Part shown: positions 12,283-24,371 of the stretch, one piece after another
Layout: each line of letters opens with the position of its first letter
Position numbering within the stretch: the first letter of the stretch is position 1
Assembly: GCA_021234155.1 (NCBI GenBank)
Contig: JAJEKV010000022.1
Coordinates: 6,650,132 to 6,714,131 of the forward strand
DNA length: 64,000 bases
Direction: 5' to 3'
Origin: Isoetes taiwanensis
Lineage: Eukaryota > Streptophyta > Lycopodiopsida > Isoetales > Isoetaceae
Notes under the pieces: generated by a model
The model's input: only the letters and a program-made list of their open reading frames with translations
Told to the model about the DNA's origin: nothing
The model's database searches: none
Program-made: the position numbers and the translations under genes

Positions 12283-13537
12283 ATGGCCTGCACCAAACAA
12301 ACTGCTAGGGTTATTACGGAACATGGATCAATCGGCGTCCAGGTCCTCGCCGTCGGAACAGAAAGCGAGGGAGGCCCAAGAACGCACTAGAACAGAAGGA
12401 TCCCAAAACCCAAGCCCAGATCAACTAAACCATGAGCATGAGCAACACCAGCAGAATCCTGACCAGCAAGAGAATCCCAAGAAGCAGCAAGACGGGGATC
12501 TGGAGGATGATGAGAAGCAACACCCTGCAATTGCAGAGAGGGAGGCTCATCGTCACATGAGAATCAGCCAGAGAATGAGAGAAGTAAAGTAAAGAAGACT
12601 AGCAGAGAAGAAACTCCTAAGGCAAAGGGAAGAGAAGGGCAATGACCCACTCCCGGCAAAGAAACTTGCAAGGAAGACAAAGAAGACACCCAACAAAGTG
12701 ATGAAGATCATTGAGAGGGAGCCCGATAGACCTGCATCTTCCTCTTCAGAAATGGACTCAGACGATGATACTTGGAGAATACCCCACCATATGGAAGGAA
12801 CAGGACCCTTCAACCCATATAACCAAGAAGTAGCGGCCCAGAAATTAATTACTTATTCAGCCATAATGGCTTTAGCTAAAGTTGCCTGAAACTAATCCCA
12901 TTCAAATTTTCCCTGTCATACTTTCTAGCGTTTAGCTAAACTAACCCAAAAATTTCTGAGATGCGGGCACAGAAAACTTCAAGCTAAAATTATTATACTT
13001 TTTCCCCCTTGTTTCCATTTAGTTAAGTCATTTTTTTGAGTGGAAACATGCTAATAAAATGCCAACTAACTAAGTCTAGGCATCAAATTATTCAATGGAT
13101 GCTAGGAAATAAATATTAAGCATATATTTCTTATTACCTGGAATTACTTTAGCTAGACTAGCCCGAAACTCATTCCAAAAATTTCTATGGCTTAGCTAAA
13201 TGTTACAAATTTCCATACTCTTACTTTCTAGTGTTTGGCTAAAGAGCTCAAACATTGGTGTAGGCGCAGAAAAAGTTAAGCTAAAATTATTATTATTTTC
13301 AACATTTTTTCCATTTACTTTAGCCAACATTTTTTAAAAATGTGCTAAAATATCGCCAAATTGCTAAATTTGCCCTTAAATTATTCCATGGTAGCGGCAC
13401 CACCTCCCTACCCAGCCTGGCCTAAACCAGCCGCAGACCCCAAAAACCTAAACAAGCTGGCACGGGAATCCTATGTACTCAAGCACGAGGCGAGAGTACA
13501 AGAAGAAGATGGCAGAGTATAAAGAGTACATGAAGAT
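12283..13537 (+). pseudogene. N-terminal part of a histone H3-like gene inside element B, interrupted by element A
   Basis: At 12283 the frame reads M-A-C-T-K-Q-T-A-R, the canonical H3 tail apart from Cys for Arg2 (CGC to TGC explains it). After a frameshift at about 12330 an open stretch (12323-12592) is rich in Gln, Glu, Pro and Ser and looks gag-like or disordered. A later open stretch (12698-12889) contains an acidic Ser-rich segment. From 12890 to 13380 the sequence is AT-rich, with two similar blocks near 12914 and 13208, possibly an intron. An open frame at 13473 (KKKMAEYKEYMK) runs into the insertion point of element A and, after the AAGAT target duplication, continues in frame at 23756. 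Alternative: the tail match is chance, but the H3 core downstream argues against that. Confidence 0.55.
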
Positions 13538-15095
13538 TGTGACGTTCCAGCATAACATACGATATGAATACATATATTATACTGACACGTCACTAGTACA
13601 TGTCGACTCAGACGACATGTACACGACGACCGTAAAGGGTAGTACCCTAGAGTACGACCTTGTGAACCATTATATTGCACATGTTAAAGCAACATGTGAA
13701 TATAATCCCTTTTTGCCACGTGGCAATGACCCATTGACCAAAAAGGGACCAGCCCTAAATTCGTGGGGATAAAGGGGCATAAACCCTAAAAGGGAAACCC
13801 TTTCAGTTCTCGAAGTCTCGGATTGGAGCAGCGGCAGAGGATGCATTTACACTTTGAGCGGGAGCATAGAAGTCAAATCTCCGGGTTGCTTTCGATCCAA
13901 GATCAGCAAACCCGAGATCAGCAAAGATGGACGCTTTTCGGTGGGAGTGGGGAGCCCCAAGATGCGGGTGGGTGGTTGATTCAATAGGTAGATCCGAGGT
14001 TATCGGGCCTCTTTCGGTGGGTTTTAGCATCCATTCTTAGCTATAGGCGACCCCTACTGACCCTAAGAATGATAGACACTAACAAAGGAACCTAACCATG
14101 TATGATTAGGTAGATTAGAATAGATGTATTCTATTATTTTCAGTTCTGTTGTGATGATGTTTTGACATTCTATCGCCACTCTTTGTGTATTGGGAAGGGG
14201 GTAGAGACCCGAGCCCAAGTAGTTGTATGATCCTAGTTTTAGCCCATTAATTCCCAATTAATGCGGCTCAGGCATAAGAGCCCGCCTGGCCGTGGGTGGC
14301 GGAGCTAGACCCGTGACAAGGGAGGGCTTGTCTAATCGTTGATTGATCTGGCGTAACGATGGTAGGGGAACGCTGTGAGCTAGGCCTAACCCCTGGCACT
14401 GCGTGAGGGCGGGGGTATGGGCTCGACACTCGTGGGGTGATGCGTCATCTTCGGTGAGTTCAAGTCGTATCTGCGGTGGCTCTCTAGCTCAGCCCGTGAT
14501 TAGCATGAACCTTCGGAGGAGAGTGATCTCCTCCTCGCCTCACTTCCGGGATCGGGGGAGATGCAACCCGGTGAGTGGTAGCCCCTCGCTATTCACGAAG
14601 TTACGGTGGGGCTCCAATACTTTTCAGCCTATACGCAAAGTATGCACGGGGGGGCGGATGGAGTGGACTACCCAACGACCATGTTCCTATGCCAGCCAAA
14701 TCCATTTGCCATGAATTTCGGCTCGCATTGCTATCTGGGAGACCCCCAAGCCGTGATCTTTCCCCATGAGTCCGAGCACGGGTAGGATTTCCCCATGTTA
14801 TGTTGATGTACCGATGTGTTGTTGCAGCCCTTCGTGATATGGTGGACCACCCTTCGAGGTGGGTATGTTATTGTTGATTGATGTCATGTGCTCATGTTTT
14901 GTTTACGCTTCGCTAGGCTAGGTCGATCAGGGAGGCGGGATGAATGACACGCCCATTCTTCCCTAGGGTTCTTCTGGCCACCATCAAGAGCCCGATGTTA
15001 GGTGGACGGCCTCACATCGAAAGCAGATGCCGGTTTGAGGGATGAACTCCGGTTGCATCTGATCAGGGGCATCGTATATGAGCCGGGACGTCACA
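13538..15095 (+). repeat. 5' LTR of element A
   Basis: This 1558-bp LTR has terminal inverted repeats TGTGACG and CGTCACA. It matches the LTR at 22196-23755 along its length. Differences are mostly small insertions and deletions rather than substitutions. It carries the CCCTTCGAGGTGG and GATGTCATGTGCTCATGTTT landmarks shared with the older LTR at 10830. Confidence 0.95.
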
Positions 15096-15096
15096 A

Positions 15097-15108
15097 TGGT
15101 ATCAGAGC
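15097..15108 (+). promoter_or_regulatory. Primer-binding site of element A
   Basis: TGGTATCAGAGC lies one base after the 5' LTR and is the initiator tRNA-Met type site, identical to that of element B. Confidence 0.92.
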
Positions 15109-15434
15109 TCTGATCTTGGCAGACCAGGATCGAGCACTGACCGAAACCCTATAGGAACTAACTCATCTAGACATTCAGTCTTGGAGGCAAAAGCCCAAGC
15201 ACAAACCTCGAGTAGCGGGAAATTTTTTTTTCTCCCGGGGTAGAGTTAGTAATTATCTAGGATTAGGATAATTAGACAACATAGGTAAGATAGAACAAAC
15301 TGAACTCAAAAATTGATTATAAATTACTCAAAGGGTAAAAGTAATAATAGAATCTTGCTTAAAATGCTTGAATTAGTGGGTAATGACATGTAAATTGTGT
15401 AAATTGGATGTGTTGGAGCAGAGAGGGCCAACGA

Positions 15435-15498
15435 CTCCAAGAGTGCGCCAGAGCATAGTTAGGTCCCGACCTAACCCCCTCCTCGCACACTCTTAGAG
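15435..15498 (+). other. Nested hairpin A-h1
   Basis: The outer arms CTCCAAGAGTGCG and CGCACACTCTTAGAG and inner arms TTAGGT and ACCTAA form a two-level hairpin of 64 bp. Its sequence differs from the B hairpins, but the AGAGTGCGCC and GCACTC cores and the nesting are kept. It lies upstream of the H3-like relic. Confidence 0.7.
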
Positions 15499-15512
15499 GC
15501 GTTCGAAGAAAC

Positions 15513-15690
15513 AGGACCAAACAAGACCCCAATTTCATCCAAGATGGAGGATTTCATCAACAAACCAAGAAATTAAGCAAGGCAGTAGATGGAGGTCGCG
15601 TGCAACACTTTGAAGACCCATTAGCGTGCACGCTCCCATAAAAAGACACCGAAAGACATGAGGGATCGAAGTACATCAAGAGGACAGATA
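15513..15690 (+). pseudogene. Histone H3-like relic in element A
   Basis: From 15513 one frame reads R-T-K-Q and, after a short stretch, VQHFEDPLACTLP. A one-base shift then gives HKKTPKDM. These align with the H3 helix-2/helix-3 region (LVxxFEDxxxCAxHxKRVTxMPKD), and with the fuller copy at 23920-24173 ([22 protein letters not shown]). The middle of the histone appears deleted. It sits between hairpins A-h1 and A-h2, the same relative place as the H3-like gene in element B. Confidence 0.55.
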
Positions 15691-15838
15691 AATAGAACAC
15701 AAGCTGCTTTTTACCAGGAGGGCTTATATGTAGTGTATGAAAATTTTGAATAATAAAGATATATAGTCGTTTAAAAAAATGTGTATTTCATTAGGTACAG
15801 TATTAGATCTGGAGCAAATGCGACATTTTGGCCAACAC

Positions 15839-15902
15839 CTCCAAGAGTGCGCCAGAGCATAGTTAGGTCCCAACCTACCCCCCTCCTCGCGCACTCTTAG
15901 AG
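15839..15902 (+). other. Nested hairpin A-h2
   Basis: Near-copy of A-h1 (CTCCAAGAGTGCGCC, inner TTAGGTCCCAACCTA, closing GCGCACTCTTAGAG). The closing arm GCGCACTC is complete here, so the pairing is better than in A-h1. Confidence 0.75.
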
Positions 15903-16050
15903 GGGTCCAGCCAACTGGGCCCTTGATCAGCCACTTACCTCTCCAAATGAAGTAAATAAGCAAAGAAACTTGCAGTTAAGAGGAAAATAAGTAGGAATTC
16001 ACGTCTTTGAACTTGTTATTGGCATCCATTAGGCACAAATAGACCAACAC

Positions 16051-16114
16051 CTCCAAGAGTGCGCCAGAGGCCACTTAGGTCCCAACCTAACACCCTCCTC
16101 GCGCACTCTTAGAG
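16051..16114 (+). other. Nested hairpin A-h3
   Basis: Third copy. The 5' part after the outer arm changed (AGAGGCCACTTAGGT), but the outer stem and the inner TTAGGT/ACCTAA stem are intact. It lies just before the gag-like region. Confidence 0.75.
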
Positions 16115-16489
16115 GCGTCCGATTTTTCAAACCCCATAACTTGAGCTACAGAGCTCCAAATCGCCTGAAATTTGTTGCAATAGGACCGTTAGACAGTCTA
16201 GAAATGTCAAACTCCAGCTCAAAATGACCAAAATTGCTTAAACCCTTGAATTGTTTTTCCAAACTGTGGTTTGTTCGTAAATAGAAGCATACCCCATTAG
16301 TACCTCACAAGTATTGCTCTCGGCTCAAAGCTGATGCCTTACTCCAAGGTAGAGGTGCCCAAGAACACCCCTTTGTTATAGTCATCTAAACCTCAAAGAT
16401 AGAAACGAGAAGTCCAACTGTTGGTACATCACCTCTGCTCACGCCAAAAGCATAAACATTGACCTAATTTTGTGTCCTTCTAATAGAGT

Positions 16490-19400
16490 TTGACCTATAC
16501 AGCCGCCACATTCACACTCCCTATTGCCAGGATACCTAGAAAGGAGCTAGAGTCTAGAGCTGCCCAAGTCACTCCGTGTGTAGAGACTGGACTCCCCCAA
16601 ACCAACTTTGATAGGACCTTAGAGTATGCCTCAAACATCATGGAGGTTTGCAAAACAACCCTCACGTCATACCATACCACACGTCCTAATGTCCATAGAC
16701 TTGGAGATTATAGACATGTCTCGATAATCTTTGCCGAGCCATCTTGCTTGCTTATAGAGCCCAAAATGTTGTAGGAGAGCCCTTCAAGTGGACCCTTAGA
16801 CTCTAGAATATCTGGCGTTGCTTTTGAGGTACGGGGGCGAGCCACGTAAGAGCTAGAGGCAACTTCTTGAAGACATCAAGGTCCGGCCGATGTGAGATAG
16901 ATAAGGAGAGGAGCCGAAAAAGGCGGGACCCAAGAGAGGAAAAAGCACAACGACAAACACCTCAACCGACAAGCGAGTAGAACAGGACACCATAGGCCTA
17001 TCATCAATCTTCATCAAATGGGAAGAATAATTGGTAACCAAGCGGCATCAAGAATCTTCTAGATGTCAACCTCCGGCTACCACGCCCACGAGCTCACATC
17101 GAAAGAGGATCTCAGCGCCTTCACCATTTCGGCGCACATGAGTTTCAAATGGAAGAATGCAAGGCAGCAAAATACAGTGCGGGGAAGGCGTTAGACGGCA
17201 ATGCCACATTAGCATCACGAGCTAGGGCGAGAGGGCATAATCTTCCATCGAGGAGAGAAGTCATGGCGACACAGAGGGGCGATATAGAAACCGGAGGAAG
17301 ACAACCACGACCTTGCAGTCCGAAAGCTCAAGCGAATGTCATGCAACGTCAACAAAAGGAGCAACCAAGCTAGGCAACCACAAAGCACCTAAGGCTGACC
17401 CGGACGAGCTTTCCAGCTCCCTTGCACAAGCAGGAGAACTTTCATCGGTTCCAAAGGGTAGGAGACCATGAGGGGGAGGAGACGCATATCAGGGAACATC
17501 TCCGACTTGAAGGCCTATATCAGCATTAGGGGGCAAGATCAAGGAGGAGAATATTCCGCTCAAACAAGAATTCCGGACCCAGAAACACCTAGAAAGCAAA
17601 GGAAGGACGACTTTACTACGTCAGCCAAGGAGTGCGAGACTCGAATGGATAAGATCCAAGGGGACTGAGAAGAAGCGACCCAGCCGGCAGTACAAATCAC
17701 GCAAAGGCAACCAGAAGAAGCTAGGGTAGGTGCAATGGAGATGACCACACTTCCAAGCACAGGAGAGGCACCTCGGAATGAAGCAAAGCCCAATCAACAG
17801 GGGCGCACTCAGGAATTCAACCTACGGAGGAATGACAATGCCTGCCTACTGACCACGATCTCAGAGCTTCGAAGACATTCAAGAACGCCCGGACCGCAGC
17901 AGCCGGGTGATCAACCGATCAATGGCACGCACATCGGCAACCTTGCAACGACAATTGCATATAGGGGCGTTGGCGGTCACCGCATTTCCTACGACGCACA
18001 TACACATTAAGGAGGAGCATCTTTTTTCAAAGGGATCACATCGTTAACACTCTTCACAATTTGGGATGACGATTTTCGGATCAGACATGAAGCTCAACAA
18101 TAGTAGCGGCATCTCAAGGAATCCCGAGTCAACCGTAAGCTAAGAAGATGCAGCAAAACCGAAGGATCAAACGCGATAGGAGGAGGAGAAACCTTAAAGG
18201 AGTATAAACATTTAAGTAGATCTTAGTCGTTGTTTTGAAAAAGTGGATGAATTAAAATCCCAATGTAAATGCGTATATGTCTATTGTATATCTCGGGTGC
18301 TCCACAGATATAGTGGAGAAACATGAGTTTAAAGTCATGTTTTACTTGAGTTTAAAGCTTAGATCGAAAGCTCCTTCACTTCGACTACCAAATGAGGAAG
18401 CAAGGAAGCACAACTATAGCCCAAGATCAAAATGGAAGAGCAAGTAACGAGGGAGAAAGCGACCGAGCCCAAGCAAACCTTCGACTCCAAACACGGGAAG
18501 TGCCCTCAAGTAGAAGACCGCCGTCCACCCAATGTCAGAATAAGAGACAACACGGTCATGTCAAGATCATCGCCATCGCACTGCACCGGGACATCGTCCG
18601 GGGTGCACCACTACCTCTTGTGGCGGCGGCAACACTTGATGAACTTACGACACGAGTGGCCTCAACAATCGAAGGAGGAACGACCCGACATCAACGAGCC
18701 AACTAAGAAGGCAACATCGACAACCATAATTCCACCTTGTGGTAATATAGGGTGATGCGCTATGACCACGGGTATAAGATGAGAGGCACTACGAAAAGGC
18801 AACTGCGGCGAGGAGATATGCCTTCAACAACTAGGTGATGGCCGTCGGTACTCCCTACCAGTAATTAGAAGAAAAGAAGCCCATCGTATCTCGGGCATGA
18901 GGGGACATCAAACGCCCAAGGTAGAAGCACTCGACACCTTAACGACAAGGATAGCAACTGAAGCACCTTCGGCAAAAAGAGAGTTCAAGATAATAGCCAA
19001 GCTATTCAACGACAAGAGTATATCTAAAGCAGGTACTTATTCAACTCAAGGGTCAAGGCTGCGCCAAATATAAGGATCCATCACCCAGACAATATAGCCC
19101 GTGAGGGGAGGAGAGCCATGAAGCTTTACTTGGCCAGGGGAGGCAGGCATGCATAGAGGGACAAAGGTCAGGAACTGAAAGCTGGAGAAGTGTTAGCAAC
19201 CGACTTCTTCCACGAGCTTCCTAGAGGCAACAGGAGGATCAAAACTGACGGGCACAATCAAAACCACCGGAGGGTACCTCAAGACAAGAAGGCGATAATC
19301 GAGGAACATGACAACGCCCAAGCCGATGATGATCGAGGGATCAAGAAGGAAGATTGGAAGCTCGATGGAGAACCAACTAGGTGAGGTAAGGCGAGGCGGC

Positions 19401-20156
19401 GAGCGATGACTGCACGCCGGACTTGCATGCAACTTGGTGAACCCAAGGATCGGCGATTCAAAGAACAATTCTTGAGGAAGAGAACAACCTGCAGGGTATA
19501 GCCAAAGGAAGCGCCAAATACCTCAAGAGACGCCTCCAAATAGCTTCAAGTATATGAAGGGGGAACAATTACAAAAGACTAGAGCGTAATCTGAGGCACC
19601 AAATGTCGAAGCATCAACGACCAGCACACCTCTAGTTAGAATGTGATGCAAAGCGTGTTGTGCCATAGCCGACAAACATGAGGGCCCAAGTATATCACAA
19701 CAAGTTACCGGTCTGGTGACGCATACAAATAGGAGGATATAGATCGTCAACACCATGCCACCGGGAGGAACACCGATGACATTACCAAGGAGTAGGTGTG
19801 CAACTCGAAGGGAGGCACAAGGGAGACTTAATAGCTCTAGTAGTAATTGTAATTATGTAAGCGATATGCTTTGCATATATAGCTTTTTTATTTCTTCCTC
19901 CCATAGCGTAACAAATCAAACGAAGAGATGTGGGGCAATTTGCGAGGGGGTGAAGCAATCAACATCTTCAACACTCTTCGGGCAACGCGATAACGACAAG
20001 AGGACTCGATGTATGAGACCGATGGAGTCAAAGGAAACAATATCGGATATAGAGTCATCCTTTAGTCGCCAAGACAAAGAGTTCAAGACGAAAGATCTTT
20101 TTTCAACGGCGCCACCTTCGGGCTTTTTGAAAAGCGGCATGGAAGATTTCAAGTGA
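16490..20156 (+). other. Interior of element A: decayed gag-like region, no pol motifs
   Basis: Purine-rich sequence with short open frames (16490-16774, 17149-17373, 17468-17668, 17735-18010, 18392-18755, 19190-19384, 19755-20156). The first resembles, at low level, the frame after 39760 in element B (segments like FTLPIA, ELESRAAQ and PSCLLIEPKML against FALRTS, YLENRAAR and PSSCLTEPKLK). This supports a shared gag-like protein. I found no zinc knuckle, DTG, YxDD or DDE motif. Confidence 0.45.
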
Positions 20157-22183
20157 CCATCTACACCATCAAAGACCAGCAAGGAGAGGCTTCTAAGCGA
20201 ACAAAGTCAACCTCTACATCAAGAGGAGCCACCGTCAAGGAGGACGAGGTATCGGCGACTTCGGAAGAACGTGCCTTGCTACTTCAAGCGGGCAACGAGT
20301 GGATGAGCTTCTAGCAAGCTCGGGGAATCTAAGGCCATGGGGCCTAGTAGGTTAAATGTCACGGACGGCAACATCCATATCGGTATTAGAAGGCATTGCC
20401 GGATAGTCTCGCTGAAAGGATTGCCCCAATATTGAGCTAAGCGTCAAGGATTGGGAAGGAAACGCCTAGGAGTGACTAAAATTATACGATTGTTAACAGA
20501 CATCCAGCGTATTGAAATCACTTGGTGAGATTGATCACCTCGCTAAGAAGGAATCATTACTAGGATAATTGTTGACCATGTATAAATCTAGTACCTCCAA
20601 AAGAATAATCCAATAGAAAGAAAAAAAGTAATCTAACAAGTCCGGCCAACTTGTTACGATGACATCAATTCGATTGGTAGGAATATTCCAAGAGTTTAAA
20701 TAACTAAGAAAGGGGGAATCTCTAGAATATAAAAGAATAGTACATGTAAAGTACATTTAAAATAAGAATTATAGTAATCAAATAGTCTTTTGAGACAAAA
20801 GGAATTGTCATAATGACAAAACCTTGTGGTTTGGAACCGTTCTAACTAAGGGGTAACTCGTAACTATATTGAAACAAATGATAACATAATATATGCATCC
20901 ATCTTAGATGGTTATATATGTTAGCTAAGGCTAGTAAAGTAATGCGCTAAGTAAGAAGCGTATAACCTCTTAAGGGGAGAGAATAGATATGACATTGTGT
21001 ACAACGTCATTAAAGGGGTGCATGACCATTTTCTTTTTGAAGAAAGTGGGAGGGCTCAATTTTTTTGATTGAGCATTACTTGCATGAATTGACCGACCCG
21101 TAGAATGGAGTTCACTCCGGCAATGGCCGAAGCGAATAGAGCGTAAGATAGATAGATACCTTAGTGCTCAGGAGGCCTTCAACGTGCGAGACTGACGTAG
21201 TAGCTAACTACACCAATGAAGTGGAGCAAAACTATGGGAGCAATGCAACGACCAAGTCATCTCCAAATTACTCAACGCCAGCTCAATGGGGGGATGCGTT
21301 CTAGCCTTAGGTAAGGTGTGCGCATGTATTATAAGCTTTAATGTGTCTTATAGATAAGTTAAATATAGATCCTAATAACTGCATAGAAATTGCTATACGT
21401 ATATGTATCATACGGAAATAAGTTAAATAACAACGATAATGTGAGTTAGCATGTTAATTAATCCTTCGCAGGGATGCAATTCCTTCCAAGGATAGCTATA
21501 TGACCTCGAGGTCCTTATAAATATAAATAGAAAATAGAATTCAGATATACTTAAGTGCATCTTAGGGATATACTTCCAAGGGTAATGCAGGACCCAAGGA
21601 AGAGAATAAGAAGCACATCTAATTCTTGTGTATGATGATAATTAAAACCTTGTCTATGTAACAATAGGTCTAAATCAGGGTTACTGTTTAAATAATCGCG
21701 ACCTAAAAGTCGTTAAATATTGTAAAACTTAGAGTAAATATAATTGTACTATCGGAAGTATTTCTACCATTTAAACTAATCGCTTAAATTTTGTGGAGAT
21801 AGTAAGTATGTAATTATAGATATTGTAAACTTAATGCGAGGATTTCAAGGTGCAAAGACTTGCAACACAAATTTTTTGTTATAACGTGTTGCAAGGGATG
21901 AACAATTACCTTGGAAGTGTAAATTTTATATGAAATTGATAAACCTGATAAACTTAAATGTTGTATTAAGTAAGGTTAGTAATTACCTTGCTTTAATAGA
22001 GTTATGAATTGATAAGTTATTGGGATAACGCAATGTCCTAGTAAGGTTTTAAAAATATTACCTTAGAGTAATTCTAATAATTGTGTAAGTATAATAGTAA
22101 TAAATTGTAGGCATCAAGTTGGTTGCAGGACAGGAAGAGCCCAAGGTGGGGAGACTCCTGATGCTGCGGACAGCATCAATTCA
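20157..22183 (+). other. Noncoding 3' interior of element A
   Basis: AT-rich with no sizeable open frames and no motif recognised. Near the end CAAGGTGGGGAGA occurs twice (about 22140 and 22182), the second copy being the purine tract. Confidence 0.5.
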
Positions 22184-22195
22184 AGGTGGGGAGAA
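22184..22195 (+). promoter_or_regulatory. Polypurine tract of element A
   Basis: AGGTGGGGAGAA lies directly before the 3' LTR and would prime plus-strand DNA synthesis. A near-identical tract about 42 bp upstream may be a second initiation site. Confidence 0.8.
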
Positions 22196-23755
22196 TGTGG
22201 CGTTCAAAGATAACATACGGTATGAATCGTATATTATCGCGACCGCGTCACTAGTACATGTCGACTTCGGGCGACATGTACAAGGCTTAATCGTAAAGGG
22301 TAGTACCTAGAGTACGACCTTGTGAACCATTATATTGCACATGTTAAAGCAACATGTGAATATAATCCCTTTTTGCCCACGTGGCAATGACCCATTGACC
22401 AAAAGGGACCAGCCCTAAATTCGTGGGGATAAAGGGGCATAAACCCTAAAGGGAAACCCTTTCGAGTTCTCAGCCCCTTTGAGTCTCGGTTGGAGCAGAG
22501 AGGATGCATTTCCGCTGAGCGGGAGCATAGAAGTCGGATCTCGGGTTGCGCTTTGATCCAAGATCAGCAAACCCGAGATCGGCGGCATGGGCGCTTTGAG
22601 GAGTGGGAGCCAGCCAAGATGCGGGTGGGTGGTTGATTCAATAGGTAGATCCGAGTTATCGGGGCCTCTTTCGGTAGGTTTAGCATCCATTCTTAGCTAT
22701 AGGCGACCCCCTGACCTAAGAGCGATAGACACTAACAAAGGAACCTAACCATGTATGATTAGGTAGATTAGAATAGATGTATTCTATTATTTTTCAGTTC
22801 ATTGTGATGATGTTTTGACATTCTATCGCCACTCTTGTGTATTGGGAAGGGGGTAGAGACCCGAGCTCAAGTAGTTGTATGATCCTAGTTTTAGCCCATT
22901 AATTCCCAATTAATGCGGCACGTGCATAAGAGCCCTCACATTTTGTGGGTGGCGGAGCTAGACCGGTGACAAGGGAGGGCTTGTCTATCACGGTTGATCC
23001 GGGGCTGTAACGGCGGCCGGGGGGCGGCTGTGAGCTAGGCCCTAATACCACAGCGTGCGTGAGGCGGGGGTATGGGCTCGACATTTTCGTGGGGTGATCG
23101 TCATCTTCCGGTGAGTTCAAGTCATTATCTGAGCAAAGTGGCTCTCTAGCTTCGCCCGTGATTAGCATGAACCTTCTGGAGGAGAGTGATCTCCTCTGCC
23201 TCATCGGGGCGGGGAGATGCAACCCCGGTAGTGGTAGCCCCTCGGCTATTCACCCGTGGGCTCTGGGGAGGCTCAATACTTTTGACCCTATGCAAAGTAT
23301 GCACGGGGAGGGGCGGATGGAGTGGACTACCCAGCGACCATGTTCCTATGCCGCCAAATCCATTTGCCATGAATTACATGCATTGCTATTCGGAGACCCC
23401 AAGCCGTCGGTCTTTCCCCATGAGTCGAGCACGGGTAGGATTTCCCCATGTTATGTTGATGATGTCTTGATGTGTTGTTGCAGCCTCTTGTGATATGGTG
23501 GACCACCCTTCGAGGTGGGTATATTATTGTTGATTGATGTCATGTGCTCATGTTTTGTTTACGCTTCGCGGCTAGGTCGATCCGCAGGGAGGCGGGATGA
23601 ATGACACGTCCATTCTTCCCGTCGGGTTCTTGGCCACCATCAAGAGCTCCCGATGTTGGGTGGGCGGCCTCACATCGGCGGCGAGATGCTGGTTTGAGGA
23701 TGAACTCCGGTTTGCATACGATCGGGGCATCATTATATGGTAAAGGGGCGTCACA
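22196..23755 (+). repeat. 3' LTR of element A
   Basis: The LTR is 1560 bp, starts TGTGGCGTTC (one change from the 5' copy) and ends GGCGTCACA. It is followed by the target duplication AAGAT. The LTR pair carries many indels, which makes simple dating unreliable. Confidence 0.95.
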
Positions 23756-24173
23756 AAGATGTCTGAAGCTTCGCCAAGTACTATGAAGAGCATAAGATTC
23801 GGTGCGCCGAAGGAGAAAGGCCCACAAAAGAAAATTCCTTGAAGCCACTGCCGAAAAGGCCGGTACTATAAAAAAAGCCCATTAAGAGGAGCAGCCACTC
23901 ATACTTTGCGAAAGTTGCTCGGGAGATTCGACACTTCCCGAGGAGCTATGGATTTCTGATCTCAAGAGACGCTTTTGCAAGATAGACCCGTGAGATTTCG
24001 ACAAGGAGAAACGACTAACAGATGACATGTTGCTCGCATTGCAGGACGCAGCAGAGCAGAAGCTGGTGCAGCATTTTGAAGATTCTCTAGCATGTGCTCT
24101 TCATGTGAAAAGAGTCACTTGCATGCCTAGAGACATGAAGCTGGCCAGGTTTATTAAGAAGGAAGATTGCTAG
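23756..24173 (+). pseudogene. C-terminal part of the histone H3-like gene of element B
   Basis: Continuing from 13537, the frame first reads MSEASPSTMKSIRFGAPK and then a Lys-rich tail region with stops. From about 23920 it reads LREIRHF-type sequence, matching the H3 alphaN segment (ALREIRKYQ), then FLISRDAFAR against LLIRKLPFQR. After a shift near 23990 an open frame from D-F at about 23985 runs to TAG at 24171-24173. It contains [19 protein letters not shown], then [19 protein letters not shown]. By hand about 24 of 41 positions match canonical H3 in the helix-2 to helix-3 span (MALQEA...LARRI). The divergence is more like a variant or centromeric H3 than a core histone. At least two stops and shifts make it a relic. 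Histone H3 pairs with H4 in nucleosomes; a role in a retroelement is unknown. Confidence 0.75.
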
Positions 24174-24308
24174 ATCATGTACATACAATTTTTTGCAATA
24201 TAAAAGTTGTTTAATCTAAGTTGTGGACTGTAATAATGTCCTTAACGCTGTCCTGTCCACTATATGTAATTTGTTTTGACTAATTTAGACAAAAACTGAG
24301 CCCCACCA

Positions 24309-24371
24309 CTCACAGAGTGCGCCTGGGCCTTTAGCTAAATTTTAGCTCGGCCTTCTCGCGCACTGTGTGAG
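24309..24371 (+). other. Nested hairpin B-h3, best-preserved copy
   Basis: The outer arms CTCACAGAGTGCGCC and GCGCACTGTGTGAG pair with one mismatch; the inner arms TTTAGCTAAAT and TTTAGCTC pair. It lies 136 bp after the H3-like stop codon, so hairpins flank the histone relic on both sides in B. Confidence 0.75.

Larger units (their letters stand above)
13538..23755 (+). mobile_element. Complete LTR retrotransposon A, apparently non-autonomous
   Basis: LTRs at 13538-15095 and 22196-23755 both start TGTG and end CGTCACA. The element is flanked by the 5-bp duplication AAGAT (13533-13537 and 23756-23760). It has an initiator tRNA-Met primer site at 15097 and a purine tract ending at 22195. The 7.1-kb interior shows no zinc knuckle, protease, reverse transcriptase, RNase H or integrase motif in any frame I read. 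It therefore resembles a large retrotransposon derivative, or a gag-pol element decayed beyond recognition. It inserted into element B of the same family, splitting B's histone-like gene. Confidence 0.93.

Noticed and set aside
16490-20156. A pol gene in element A
   Set aside because: I looked for zinc knuckle, DTG, YxDD and DDE motifs in all plus frames and saw none; the lone ADDD at 19318 lacks any surrounding reverse transcriptase sequence.
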